Of a stretch of 64,000 bases of DNA, positions 1 to 9,332 are shown one piece after another (the first letter of the stretch is position 1; every line of letters starts with the position of its first letter). The translations under genes and the position numbers were made by a program. This DNA comes from Giardia muris (taxonomy: Eukaryota; Fornicata; Diplomonadida; Hexamitidae). The stretch spans positions 372,001-436,000 of the forward strand of contig CM016929.1 in assembly GCA_006247105.1 (NCBI GenBank), in the 5' to 3' direction. The notes beneath the pieces were generated by a model. It did no database searches. It saw nothing but the letters and a program-made list of their open reading frames with translations, and had not been told where the DNA came from.

Positions 1-227
1 TCTATCAATTCTGGGAGCCTCATATCGGTTTCCAATGTACTAAGAAATGCTCCCACAAGCCGTGGAAGGTCTTGAACTTGATCTTTAAGAGTCGCCTCAT
101 GATGAGAGGCAATGCCCATGGATGAGTCGAGTCCCGACTTCAGAGTACCATTTCGCAGTTCTCCGACTGAGAGGATGGTCTCAGGACTGACAATGCTGCA
201 GTGCTCGCTATCCGGCGCGTCAGTCAT
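1..227 (-). CDS. Unknown protein, N-terminal fragment (runs off left edge)
   Basis: On the minus strand a reading frame opens at an ATG at 227 and stays open to the window edge, giving 75 codons. It begins MTDAPDSEHCSIVSPETILS. The ATG lies 10 bp beyond the stop of the PWP2 gene, a spacing in line with other neighbours here. The fragment has no signal peptide or membrane segment. It looks helical in its second half, and I do not recognise a family. The call rests only on an open frame with a sensible start and spacing, so a chance frame is possible. Confidence 0.45.
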   Translation of the reverse strand, partial: MTDAPDSEHCSIVSPETILSVGELRNGTLKSGLDSSMGIASHHEATLKDQVQDLPRLVGAFLSTLETDMRLPELI

Positions 228-237
228 AATTTACACG

Positions 238-3200
238 TCAGAAATCGTACCGACGTCGACGTCGACGCCTCTCGGTCTCACGTGCCTCCTCTTTCCGTCT
301 CTCGATCTCTGCTGCACGCTCAAGACGGAATACCTCGTTCCCCTGGACCTGAGCAACCTCCACCTGGCAGTCACGACGATGTGTCGCGGCATACTGCACG
401 CCAGCAAACGCTGTCGCGGCCTCGTTCAGGCTATCAAGCAGGCTCTTCGTACGCTGGGTCAGACTCTGTGATAAAGCCCGAAGCTCTGCTCTCAAGGCAG
501 CGTCGGTTAGGAGCTGCTCCTCCAACGTCGGAGCTAAACCTCGGACAAATAAGCGTCCCCAATAGACTCCAGTACTGAGTCCGCGGTCCGTTCTTATGTA
601 TTCCGTCAGCATGGCTGCCATCTTCCGGTGATATCTCCGATTGAGCTGCCTTAAGACTTGTAGCACGACTCCAGGAGATATCTCCTCTGCTCGATGTAGG
701 ATCTGGAGGAACAAGGAGAATAGCTCCGTGGCTGAGAGGGTGAGAATAACATGCAAACCACGGACAAGCAGGGCAATGTTTTGGCCCTCAAAGGCCTCGG
801 TGTTTAGCTTGGCCGTCTGTAAGACGCTACTAATACGAGTCGGATCCTGGTTCCAATCAGAGGGAAGAACAAGACAGCTCGCAAGGATTGAGCCTGCTAT
901 ATCAAGCGTGGCGTCAAGAGAGAGCTCGACGGTGTCGAGAAACGTGTTGAAACGCGACTCTTCGTTTGAATATTCAAGGGCTCCAACAGTGGTCAGAATG
1001 AGGAACCTTCGGCCATCGGGGGTGACCGCGATGTCCAGAACTCTGGCATCTGCACGCCTTTTAGTTACACTTTCGAGGGCGTCATGGACCCTATGCATCT
1101 TCTGATCCTTGGCATGCATTGCTCGGGAGATGTGACGCATCTCCAAATCCATCTCGTCATCTGAATCGGAGACGTATGCATCCATGACGTCTCCGGTCCT
1201 CCTGTTGACGAGATCATGCTTCCGAATGCCAGCAATACCCTTGTCGATGGTGATCTGATACTGCGCGACGAGAGAGTAAGGAGGATTCTTGTAGAGGTAG
1301 ACGAGGACATACTTCGAGTCCCCGACGCAGAACAGATAGTCTCCAGAAATGGAAATATGCCGTGCCGCCTTCCCATGAGCACTTGCAAGGTAATGACGGA
1401 ACTCACCTTCCTTGAATCCACCAGCCATATCACGCCCGACATTGAACATGCCCATTTGGGTCCCGCTTTCGACGTTCCAGATGGTTATGCGGCTATTGGC
1501 GTTGGAGGTGACCAGAAAGCGTCCATCCTGCGAAAAGGTCGCCCCTAGAACCTCAACCTCTTCTCTGAGCTGCTCACATGGGATGGACGGGGAAAAGGTC
1601 GACCAGACACGGATAGTGCTATCCCAGCTCGTACTGGCAAGCTCCCCAGTCCCAAGGGGGGAGAAGGCGAGCGATGTTATTGGGCCGGAGTGGCCATGTA
1701 GGACTTCAAGGAGGCGCGACGTACGAAGCTGAAAGATAAATATCTCAAAGGACCCGTCGTCGCACCCGGCCGCGATGATGTCTCCGGAAGGATCTGCCGC
1801 CATGGCCGAGAAGGAACGGACCGTTCCGTGAGTGATCTCACTGGCGAGCCCAGTAAGATCGTCCGACCTGACCGTCGTGTTTGGGGAAAGCCGACGAAAA
1901 GTCTTCTTATGAGTCAGGTCGAAGGCGAAGATGAAGCCATCAGCTCCTGCCGTCAGCAACACGCGGGACGTCTTGCTGAAGGTCACCGCCCTCACGGCCG
2001 CCATGTGGTTCTTGACTGTTGCGTATGTGAGGCCTGAGACCGTATTGTAGATGTGCACGGTCCCATCCTCACAGCCCAGCGCATAAAACTCTCCATTAGG
2101 CGAGCTATCGTTACAGAGGGGGTTGTAAGGGGGCACCTCATTAATCACGTATGCTTCTGCGAGGTAGTCAAAGACACGCAAGGAGTGATCGTGCTTACAG
2201 GCTAGACAGACGAGGCTCTTGTAGACCCCGATGGACGTTATCGGGAACGGAGCCGCTTGTAGGTCGTGCACGTGTTGCAGGTGTGAGATCCGATCATCTG
2301 GAGGTTTGGATTCGTTGTAGAGCGGAACCTCACCAGGAAGTAGGGAGGCATGCTCAACAGCATGATAGTAGTTCATGCTATCGAAATTGTACAGCTTATA
2401 GGCGCCATTGGCCAAGCCCAGGACCAGAGTTCCTGCGGAATGCTCTGCTAGACCCTCTGGGGAACGTGTGAAGGACATGGCCACGGCGGTCACAGTTCGA
2501 CCCATCCTCTCCTCGGCCCATTTCAAGCTGTACTTCTGGTACTTTCGCTCGCCTCGAAGGTTATCCTCGATGTTCGGGTTCTCTAGCAGCTTCGGGATCT
2601 CAAGCTCATCGATTGGCACCTCGTTGCCTTCCTTGTCAAGAATGACGCCCTTGGGCTTACCCTCAGCATCAGACCCGTCATCATCTTGGTGGTTTGAGAA
2701 TAGTGAACGTCTGTCGTCGAGAAGGTTCCTTTCCTCGATGAGGTGCCAGTCCCAGCCGGAGTCACCAGTGTTCACGTCTGAATCTGAGTCGGCGTCGCTG
2801 TCGCTGCCGGGTGAGCCAATGAGAGGTTTCTCGCGTCCAGGAGCCCAAAACCGAACCACTCCGTCATAGGCGACAGTCATTAGTGTGTATGCTGCCAAAG
2901 TACCGGCGTTGACCTTCTCAGGTATGAGGGCGTCGAGGGAGATAAAGCGGTCGATGGCTTCCTGAATCGCTTGCTGCTGCTCCTCAGCGTATGTCTCCCC
3001 TTCAAGCACCTCTTTCGAATCTAGGCCCTTCACGCGCAACGTTAGGAAGTCGCAGATGCTCATATTTGGGTCCTTGATGAAGCTGGCTATGGAAACGACA
3101 TCGGCCGGATGGACGTCTGTTACATACACCCCCACCGCTCCCCCGCGGTGATTATGCAGACCACATATCCGATACGGGAGAGCAAGGCGCAGAGGGTGGT

Positions 3201-3741
3201 TCGAGGCGAGTAAGGAGAAGATCCTTGTGGCACTACTCCTTGAGGCCACGGCCAAGAACAGGTCGTCCGGCGTGAAGCACATGGAATTGACCCTGGAAGA
3301 GCAGCCCATAGAAACCACGAAGTTCAGCTTGGTCGAACTAATATTCTGAAGGGCGGTCGCCAATGAGTGCAAAGGAGTCGACCAAACCTGAATAACACCA
3401 GTCTCGGCGACGGCGAGGAGGGACGCGTCTCTGTTGAAGCAGAGGGCATCAACGGCACCACCGAAGTGGATCCGGCAGATAGGAGTCCCAGTCTCGGCCG
3501 AGACCAGGGTCCCATTGTTCCGGTTGTCAACGACGAAAAGGAACCGCTCGTCGGGACTGATCGTGAGGGCTATGAGCTTATATCGCGCCTCGAAAGGGAA
3601 GGTGAAGGACTCGTGCCTGAGAGGCGTGAGTACCCGCACGCGGTTATGCACAATGCTATATATCCGCCCGCTGGGGCACAGGATCTGCCCCTCCGTGTGG
3701 ATATCGGTCAGGACATTCGAGAAGCGATAATTGAGGCCCAT
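238..3741 (-). CDS. PWP2: PWP2/UTP1-like WD40 protein of the U3 snoRNP (SSU processome)
   Basis: This 1167-aa protein is a probable scaffold of the UTP-B subcomplex, which binds early pre-rRNA in the nucleolus for 18S maturation. The N-terminus (YRFSNVL, then a first blade with GRIYSIVHNRV and ESFTFPFEARY) follows the PWP2 family closely. Repeated WD-type blades run to about residue 870, including HGHSGPITSLAFSPLG and the WDSTIRVW blade end. An acidic Ser/Asp-rich insert sits near residues 310-360. The C-terminal helical part (about 900-1120) matches the position of the Utp-type C-terminal domain, and the chain ends in a basic Arg-rich tail. Length is somewhat above the roughly 920 aa of yeast and human PWP2, mostly through inserts. 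The upstream neighbour on the same strand, 15 bp away, is another ribosome-biogenesis gene. A TGTAAA motif lies just after the stop. Confidence 0.85.
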   Translation of the reverse strand: MGLNYRFSNVLTDIHTEGQILCPSGRIYSIVHNRVRVLTPLRHESFTFPFEARYKLIALTISPDERFLFVVDNRNNGTLVSAETGTPICRIHFGGAVDALCFNRDASLLAVAETGVIQVWSTPLHSLATALQNISSTKLNFVVSMGCSSRVNSMCFTPDDLFLAVASRSSATRIFSLLASNHPLRLALPYRICGLHNHRGGAVGVYVTDVHPADVVSIASFIKDPNMSICDFLTLRVKGLDSKEVLEGETYAEEQQQAIQEAIDRFISLDALIPEKVNAGTLAAYTLMTVAYDGVVRFWAPGREKPLIGSPGSDSDADSDSDVNTGDSGWDWHLIEERNLLDDRRSLFSNHQDDDGSDAEGKPKGVILDKEGNEVPIDELEIPKLLENPNIEDNLRGERKYQKYSLKWAEERMGRTVTAVAMSFTRSPEGLAEHSAGTLVLGLANGAYKLYNFDSMNYYHAVEHASLLPGEVPLYNESKPPDDRISHLQHVHDLQAAPFPITSIGVYKSLVCLACKHDHSLRVFDYLAEAYVINEVPPYNPLCNDSSPNGEFYALGCEDGTVHIYNTVSGLTYATVKNHMAAVRAVTFSKTSRVLLTAGADGFIFAFDLTHKKTFRRLSPNTTVRSDDLTGLASEITHGTVRSFSAMAADPSGDIIAAGCDDGSFEIFIFQLRTSRLLEVLHGHSGPITSLAFSPLGTGELASTSWDSTIRVWSTFSPSIPCEQLREEVEVLGATFSQDGRFLVTSNANSRITIWNVESGTQMGMFNVGRDMAGGFKEGEFRHYLASAHGKAARHISISGDYLFCVGDSKYVLVYLYKNPPYSLVAQYQITIDKGIAGIRKHDLVNRRTGDVMDAYVSDSDDEMDLEMRHISRAMHAKDQKMHRVHDALESVTKRRADARVLDIAVTPDGRRFLILTTVGALEYSNEESRFNTFLDTVELSLDATLDIAGSILASCLVLPSDWNQDPTRISSVLQTAKLNTEAFEGQNIALLVRGLHVILTLSATELFSLFLQILHRAEEISPGVVLQVLRQLNRRYHRKMAAMLTEYIRTDRGLSTGVYWGRLFVRGLAPTLEEQLLTDAALRAELRALSQSLTQRTKSLLDSLNEAATAFAGVQYAATHRRDCQVEVAQVQGNEVFRLERAAEIERRKEEARETERRRRRRRYDF

Positions 3742-3756
3742 TCAATTTCTTCGTAT

Positions 3757-5832
3757 TCACACCTTAAGCCTCCGTTTGGAAGCATCGGGGACGACCAGTA
3801 GCTTGCATTCGGGTCCTCCGGGTACTGCGACTGCCGCTAACTGGAGGGGGCGTGGGCATTCTCTTAAGATCCCAGGCTGATCGGTCTTTCCAACTGGTAA
3901 TGGTTGGCTAAGTTCTGCCTGTAGTTCGCGCCGTGCCTTTGCGGTCATCTTCGAGATGAGCCTGGTGTTGGCACCGGATGCCTTTTCAGCTTTGGTCAGG
4001 GGCTTCCTTAGAAGCACGCAAGAACCATCATAGGCTGATGTGGAGCTATCATCGCTCCTTTCTTGATCATTGTCCTGACTGAAGGCGGATTCTGGATCAA
4101 ACTTGTAACCGTTCTGACGGCCCGACTCGCGTCCGGCAATCAAGGACTCGGAGTATGCAATGGCTGCAGTACAGAGCGTCTTAACTCTGGCGAGGATCTC
4201 ATAATCAATTGCTAAGGGCTTCGGAAGCGTCCGACGCGTATAATTACACATGGTAGCGATCTGGATGAAACGCTCCTCGTCTCGTGGCCCAATAATGGAT
4301 ATGGCCAAACCAACCTCCTTCCCCGTGGCCCCTTGCACGCGTGCTGCCCGCCCAACCCGGTGGACATGAGAAGAACCAGATGGTGGGGCAGAATACTGAA
4401 GTACCATCTGAACGTGGGGGATATCGATCCCACGGGCGCAGACGTCCGTACAGACCAGAATGGACGCTTCCCCTTCTCGCAGCCTGTCCAGGTTCTTCAA
4501 GCGTTGCCGCTGTTGCATGTTGGCGTGGAGACACCAAGCTGGCAACCCAATGGCCTGGAGCGCGCTCGTAATCTTCTTGGCGAACGTTATTGAGTGGACG
4601 AACACCATGGTGGGGCAGGTAAATCGTAAGAGTAAATAGAGGAGGAGGTGAGTTTTGTCAGCCTCCGTCTCAACCCTATTCCAACGCTCCAGAACAGCGG
4701 GGTTGACAACTCGAGCTGGCGAGACGTCGATGATATATAGTTCCGACCCGGAAAACCCGAGGTTGTTGAGGACCGTCAACCAGACTTTATAAATGTCCTG
4801 TTGGGTCTGGGGCAAGTTATCGGACTCCCTCAGAGTCAGTCCCGGGCGGTTCTCCGTCGCCACCTTGTCTATAGGCGCTAGGACTGGCCTTTTCCTGTTT
4901 CCAGCATTCTTGTTAGGAGAAAACCGAATACCACGCTCCCGTAAAATGTCCGGCAGGGCGATCGTGGCGGAGGTGATGGTGACACGTATGGTACGCCGCG
5001 TCGAAAATGTGAGGTCCTTGCAGACGTCGACAAGCTCAGTGAAATACCCCTTCTGTAACAGCCGGTCCGCCTCGTCGATCACGATCCTATCGAGCAGGTG
5101 GCGGTCGACGAAGTAACCGTTCTGTTTGAAGATGTCACCCAAACGCCCGGGGGTTGCGACAAGGATCAAGGGCCTTTCTGCCAGGAAGCGTTCCTGCTTC
5201 TGCGGCGAGATGCCTCCGATCAGGACGTGGAGAAGCTTGAAGCACCCCTGGATGTCCCTAAATATTTTCTTCATTACAGCGTCCACTTGCATTGCTAACT
5301 CTCGCGTGGGAGCCAGGATGAGCGTCTGCAAGGCCCTGTTAGTTACCTGCTTGGGGTTCTTGTGACCGGCTAGGACGAAGGTGAGGGCCTTTTGCAGGGC
5401 TGGAAGGAGATACGCTAAAGTCTTCCCACTTCCCGTTTCCGCTGCGATGACTAGCGACTTGTCGCGCATGGCATGCCTGATGGTTTGTACCTGTATGTCA
5501 CGGGGCTCTCTGAAGCCAGCTCGGACAAGATACTTGCAGAGTATGGGATGAAGACCTAGGCGAATCCAGGGTTGCATGTCTTCTTCCCCATCTAAGGCGC
5601 AGATCTCATCAACGAACGACTGCTTGTAATTATGGTCTGTTGCCTTGTCACCCGGTAACGTCGTGGCATTCTCGGCTGAATTATCAATGGAGGCCTCGGT
5701 CTCATCCTCACCTCGGAAATCGTCTGGCTTCGCAACCTCCAGACTTAGGACTCCGCCACAATGAGTCATAGAGGATAGGTAGAGAGATGGATCCGGCTTC
5801 CATCGAAGCTTGGCCAGGACTGAGGCGTTCAT
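3757..5832 (-). CDS. MAK5: DEAD-box RNA helicase, MAK5/DDX24-like
   Basis: This 691-aa ATP-dependent RNA helicase is probably nucleolar and involved in 60S subunit assembly. The visible core motifs are AAETGSGKT (130-138), PTRELAMQ, ATPGRL, DEAD (253-256), SAT, and HRVGRAAR in the second RecA lobe. The AAETGSGKT form of motif I, the LHANMQQRQRLKNLDR stretch and ARGIDIPHVQ are typical of the MAK5/DDX24 group rather than of generic DEAD-box proteins. An acidic linker of about 90 residues precedes the core. The C-terminal tail is basic and serine-rich. The start ATG at 5832 is directly preceded by an A/T-rich tract. A TGTGAAT motif overlaps the TGA stop. Subfamily assignment is from recognised motifs, not an alignment. 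Confidence 0.85.
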   Translation of the reverse strand: MNASVLAKLRWKPDPSLYLSSMTHCGGVLSLEVAKPDDFRGEDETEASIDNSAENATTLPGDKATDHNYKQSFVDEICALDGEEDMQPWIRLGLHPILCKYLVRAGFREPRDIQVQTIRHAMRDKSLVIAAETGSGKTLAYLLPALQKALTFVLAGHKNPKQVTNRALQTLILAPTRELAMQVDAVMKKIFRDIQGCFKLLHVLIGGISPQKQERFLAERPLILVATPGRLGDIFKQNGYFVDRHLLDRIVIDEADRLLQKGYFTELVDVCKDLTFSTRRTIRVTITSATIALPDILRERGIRFSPNKNAGNRKRPVLAPIDKVATENRPGLTLRESDNLPQTQQDIYKVWLTVLNNLGFSGSELYIIDVSPARVVNPAVLERWNRVETEADKTHLLLYLLLRFTCPTMVFVHSITFAKKITSALQAIGLPAWCLHANMQQRQRLKNLDRLREGEASILVCTDVCARGIDIPHVQMVLQYSAPPSGSSHVHRVGRAARVQGATGKEVGLAISIIGPRDEERFIQIATMCNYTRRTLPKPLAIDYEILARVKTLCTAAIAYSESLIAGRESGRQNGYKFDPESAFSQDNDQERSDDSSTSAYDGSCVLLRKPLTKAEKASGANTRLISKMTAKARRELQAELSQPLPVGKTDQPGILRECPRPLQLAAVAVPGGPECKLLVVPDASKRRLKV

Positions 5833-6354
5833 AATAAAAAAAACAAGTCACTGATCAATATCAAGTACGTACCCTCTAGAGGTCTCGATATGGGAGCCAG
5901 TAGCTCGAGGGGTGAGAGGGGAAGGCTCAAATCATTGTAACACTTTCTCTCACTTTCTCCATAGAGTCCGCAACCATGAGTGGGATTGATAGTCTCCTTC
6001 TAGTTCTAATTCTCATTTCCTATTCACATGACCATTGAATCGTGACGTACGCTCTGGGCCGAACACCATTCTTAACTGAGCTGTAGGGATAGCGCCATTG
6101 ATATCCTCACATAGAGCAAACAACTCCTTTCTAATCTATCCCTTTGAGTACTGTTAGATTCGGCTTCATATAGCACTTCATCTTTTGGTTCCTGTGATCT
6201 CCTCTTAAGTCCCTCAGGGCATCCTATCATAGACATAGGGTGCTTCCCTTTCCTTCCTTTCTCAGTCCAGTACCAAGGCAGTATTATTCTGCATATTCCG
6301 ACCTGTTTGCTTCTATCGTCGTACCTTGACAGGCAGATCCATAGTGGTCACATA
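5833..6354. other. 522-bp intergenic region without a recognisable gene
   Basis: This is the longest gene-free stretch. It holds the presumed promoter of the MAK5-like gene, whose ATG is preceded by a run of A/T, and the 3' flank of the ankyrin gene. It is visibly more A/T-rich and pyrimidine-patterned than the genes. I see no tRNA fold, no 5S-like boxes, no repeat and no frame longer than about 20 codons. One tiny hydrophobic plus-strand frame (about 5974-6040) follows a polypyrimidine-AG stretch and is probably meaningless. An unrecognised non-coding RNA cannot be excluded. Confidence 0.6.
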
Positions 6355-6771
6355 TCACGTTGATGCGTGTATGGGAGCGCTTGTTAGAGCCGGGGTGTTG
6401 TTGAAGGGCTTACTACTCTGAACCCCCGCCTCACATAGCAAGAGCTTGGCATATTCGTTGTTCCCGCGAGATGTCGCTAACATTAGAGCCGTCCACCCAT
6501 TCCGATTCTTCAGTCCCCCCTCCTTCGGTATAAGCATCGGGATAAGTTGGGTCATCCCTTGATCGACGGCGAGCATGAGGGCGGTCTGTCCGGTGTCATT
6601 CTGGAACCCCGCCTCATATTGCACAAGTAGTTCTGCACAGCTCTGATGGTTGGCGTTCACTGCGTGCATGAGCGCAGTCCAGCCTCCCGGTCCCTTCGTC
6701 TTTGCCTCGGTGAGATGCTTCCGAACACCGTTGAGATCGCCAGTCTTTGCTGCCTCGATGAGCTGTGACAT
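6355..6771 (-). CDS. Small ankyrin-repeat protein
   Basis: This 138-aa protein consists almost only of ankyrin repeats. Their signatures are GWTALMHAVNANHQSCAELL, GQTALMLAVDQGMTQLIPML and GWTALMLATSRGNNEYAKLL, each about 30 residues. The frame is open further upstream, but I chose the ATG at 6771. It starts the first repeat helix (SQLIEAAKTGDL), is preceded by an A-rich tract, and avoids overlap with the divergent SEC23 gene. Ankyrin proteins of this minimal kind are abundant in Giardia and relatives. The fold is a protein-protein interaction module, so no specific partner can be inferred. Confidence 0.85.
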   Translation of the reverse strand: MSQLIEAAKTGDLNGVRKHLTEAKTKGPGGWTALMHAVNANHQSCAELLVQYEAGFQNDTGQTALMLAVDQGMTQLIPMLIPKEGGLKNRNGWTALMLATSRGNNEYAKLLLCEAGVQSSKPFNNTPALTSAPIHAST

Positions 6772-6863
6772 TTTTCGTTGTCCGCGGAAACCGACGGCAG
6801 CACCCCCATGTTGGGCTGGTGGCCCTACTGACACTACGAAGGCACAGTGACCGGAGGAGTAAA
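6772..6863. promoter_or_regulatory. Divergent intergenic region, ankyrin gene / SEC23
   Basis: Only 92 bp separate the divergent start codons of the ankyrin gene and SEC23, so both promoters must lie here or reach into coding sequence. Short A-rich tracts abut both ATGs. No TATA box or other classical element is evident. Confidence 0.4.
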
Positions 6864-9296
6864 ATGAGCGTACAAGAGCTGGCCGCCACCATGGACGACG
6901 AGCTGGGACTTCGCGCACCGTGGCTCGTCTGGCCACAGTTTCGTCACGAGACGTTGCGTCTTGGTGTTCCACTCTCGCTGGTCTACACCCCACTCCGCCA
7001 GGTTGCCTCGCCCTACCGAGCGCCCTACGGACCCGTCCGCTGTGCTGGTTGTACAGCCATTCTCTCCCCCTTCACGTTCGTCGACTACACCGCGCACACT
7101 TTCACTTGTCCGTTCTGCTCACTCACTCAGCCGCTCCCTACGAGCTACTCTCACATCACTGCAGATCGGCGCCCAGCAGAGCTTCATACTGCGTACCAGA
7201 CAATAGAATACGATATAGGGGGCTCCCAGAAGCAGCGGCGAGAGGACGTGGCTACATTTGTGTTCGTTGTCGATATCTGCTCGTCCGGGCCTGAGAACTT
7301 TGAGAAGCTGCGCGAGTCTCTCCAATGGGCTCTCGACGCCCTGCCCCAACAGACACGTGTCGCGCTCGTGACGTTTGGGATGGTTGCGACTGTCCACGAA
7401 CTTGTCTTCGACGTGTGCCCCCGGAAGATCGTCTTTCGTGGAACGGAGGATATCTCCCCGACGATGGCTGAGCAGTACCTCGGGCTCAAAGCGACCGCCC
7501 AGAAGCTACTTCTTCCCCTAGCCGAGTGCCACTCAACGCTCACTGCAATCGTTGAGGATCTCGTCCCAGATCCCTGGACCGTCCAACCAAACAACCGCCC
7601 TCATCGGTGCCTCGGAGTTGCACTCTCTCTCGCAACCTCGATCCTCCAGGGCCTATCTCCATACCAGTGCGGAAAGAGACCAGCACCAGGGCCTTCGGGA
7701 CCCTCTGGTCGAATCCTCCTGTTGACAAACGGACCCTGCACAATAGGGCCTGGAGCTGTCGTAGACCTGGACCTTGCAATGCATCTTCGACACTGGCCAG
7801 ACATAGAGAAGCGGAACGAGGCTGCTAAGCACGTCCGGGACGCACAACGCTTCTATGCAGGTATTGGGGAGCGCGCCACTGAGGCCGGAATCAGCGTTCA
7901 CGTCTTCAGCTGCTCTGTGGAGCAGGTTGGATTATTCGAGATGTACGGACTGACCAGCGTCACAGGTGGTCATATGATGATCGCTGAGTCGTACACTTAT
8001 CAGGCCTTTACACGGAGCTGGAGACGTTTCTTTGAGGCCTTCATCGAGACTGGTGACGAGCCAGAAGAAGCCGAAGAGGGCGAGGAGGAGGATGAGCCCG
8101 TGCCTCCGATGTCTTTCGGTGCGAGTGCAATCATAGAACTTTCAGTTGGGCCTGGGGTTCGAATTGCAGGTTGTATCGGGCATGTACGGGCTCTTCCCCC
8201 ATCGACGCATGCTGGAAGCGGCTTCGGGGGGAATAACTCAGCAAGTGTCGCAGCCACCTTTGGAGGAGTGACGGAGATCGGGTTAGGGGGGACAAATCGC
8301 TGGTACTCGGCACATCTCGATTCGGACTCGACGCTCACATTCTTCTTGGAGGTTCCCGAGGCAAAGGGTGGCAATACAGTCGCTCTCCCCTCAACGAACC
8401 CCATCCAGTTCCGCACGCTATACACAGATTCACTGACAGGCTCGCTCATTCTCCGCGTGACGACTTATGCATTCCGCGCCGCGAATCCACTTTCCGATTG
8501 GGCCTCGGTTGCGGCAGGTTTTGATCAAGAGGCAGCAGCAGTTGTTGTGGCAAAGCTTGCATGCTACAACACCATGCGGACGCTTGATGTTGGAGAGGCG
8601 ATCCGGACCATCGATCGGAGCATTATTAAGCTGACTCAGCACTTCAGCACACACCAGGGGACGACAGAGAGCTTCCAGTTCCTCCCTGTCTTCGAGTTCT
8701 TCCCACAGTTCCTCTATCACTTCAGGAGGTCCGACTTCCTTCAGCTCTTCGGACAGTCTCCAGACGAGACTGCAATGAAGCGTTTCCAGCTTATCCGTCA
8801 GCACGTCACAAACGCCCTGACCATGATTCAGCCCGTCCTGTATGCCTACACGGTTGCGGAACCAGAGCCCGCCCCCGTCTTCCTCGACTCGAGTGAGGCA
8901 ACCCAGGACCGTATCCTTCTGTTCGATTCGTTCTTCAACCTCCTCGTTTGGACAGGCTCATCGGTTGCTGCATGGCGTGAGGCTGGATATCACTTGAAGC
9001 CCGAGTATGCCAACGTGGCAGCTCTGTTAGACGCTCCTCAGTACGAGGTCGACGAGGTTCTTGAGGAGCGCTTCCCAGCACCGCGTTTCGACCGTGCGGA
9101 CCAGGGTTCATCTCAGGCACGCATCCTGCTCGCACGTGTCAACCCAAGTACGACGTACAAGACGGTCCGGTCGACGGCGGTCTTCGGTGGAGAGGAGGCG
9201 GTTGGCGAGGTCGTTGCCACGGACGACGTGAGTTTACAGAAGTTCCTTGCCGCGCTCGCAACAAATATTACTCAGCTCGGAGCACAGAAACAATAG
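6864..9296 (+). CDS. SEC23: COPII coat GTPase-activating subunit Sec23
   Basis: This 810-aa protein is the inner COPII coat subunit that binds Sec24 and activates Sar1 GTP hydrolysis at ER exit sites. The zinc finger is at about residues 53-80 (CAGC, then CPFC, 18 residues apart). The trunk (von Willebrand-A-like) domain begins with VATFVFVVDICSS and continues through ALVTFGMVATVHEL and the FRGTEDI stretch characteristic of Sec23 as opposed to Sec24. The beta-sandwich, helical and gelsolin-like C-terminal regions follow. An acidic Glu-rich insert occurs near residue 400 (EEAEEGEEEDE). Length is close to the usual 765-790 aa. The ATG at 6864 was preferred to upstream in-frame codons because it follows GTAAA and leaves room for the divergent ankyrin gene. 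The stop reads TAGAAC. Confidence 0.93.
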   Translation: MSVQELAATMDDELGLRAPWLVWPQFRHETLRLGVPLSLVYTPLRQVASPYRAPYGPVRCAGCTAILSPFTFVDYTAHTFTCPFCSLTQPLPTSYSHITADRRPAELHTAYQTIEYDIGGSQKQRREDVATFVFVVDICSSGPENFEKLRESLQWALDALPQQTRVALVTFGMVATVHELVFDVCPRKIVFRGTEDISPTMAEQYLGLKATAQKLLLPLAECHSTLTAIVEDLVPDPWTVQPNNRPHRCLGVALSLATSILQGLSPYQCGKRPAPGPSGPSGRILLLTNGPCTIGPGAVVDLDLAMHLRHWPDIEKRNEAAKHVRDAQRFYAGIGERATEAGISVHVFSCSVEQVGLFEMYGLTSVTGGHMMIAESYTYQAFTRSWRRFFEAFIETGDEPEEAEEGEEEDEPVPPMSFGASAIIELSVGPGVRIAGCIGHVRALPPSTHAGSGFGGNNSASVAATFGGVTEIGLGGTNRWYSAHLDSDSTLTFFLEVPEAKGGNTVALPSTNPIQFRTLYTDSLTGSLILRVTTYAFRAANPLSDWASVAAGFDQEAAAVVVAKLACYNTMRTLDVGEAIRTIDRSIIKLTQHFSTHQGTTESFQFLPVFEFFPQFLYHFRRSDFLQLFGQSPDETAMKRFQLIRQHVTNALTMIQPVLYAYTVAEPEPAPVFLDSSEATQDRILLFDSFFNLLVWTGSSVAAWREAGYHLKPEYANVAALLDAPQYEVDEVLEERFPAPRFDRADQGSSQARILLARVNPSTTYKTVRSTAVFGGEEAVGEVVATDDVSLQKFLAALATNITQLGAQKQ

Positions 9297-9332
9297 AACC
9301 GCGCACCCACCTATGATATTCGTAACTCATAA

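Noticed and set aside
5862..5965. Possible spliceosomal intron (GTACGT ... polypyrimidine-AG)
   Set aside because: The sequence after the AG gives only a frame of about 20 codons, and no upstream coding exon exists. Probably chance.
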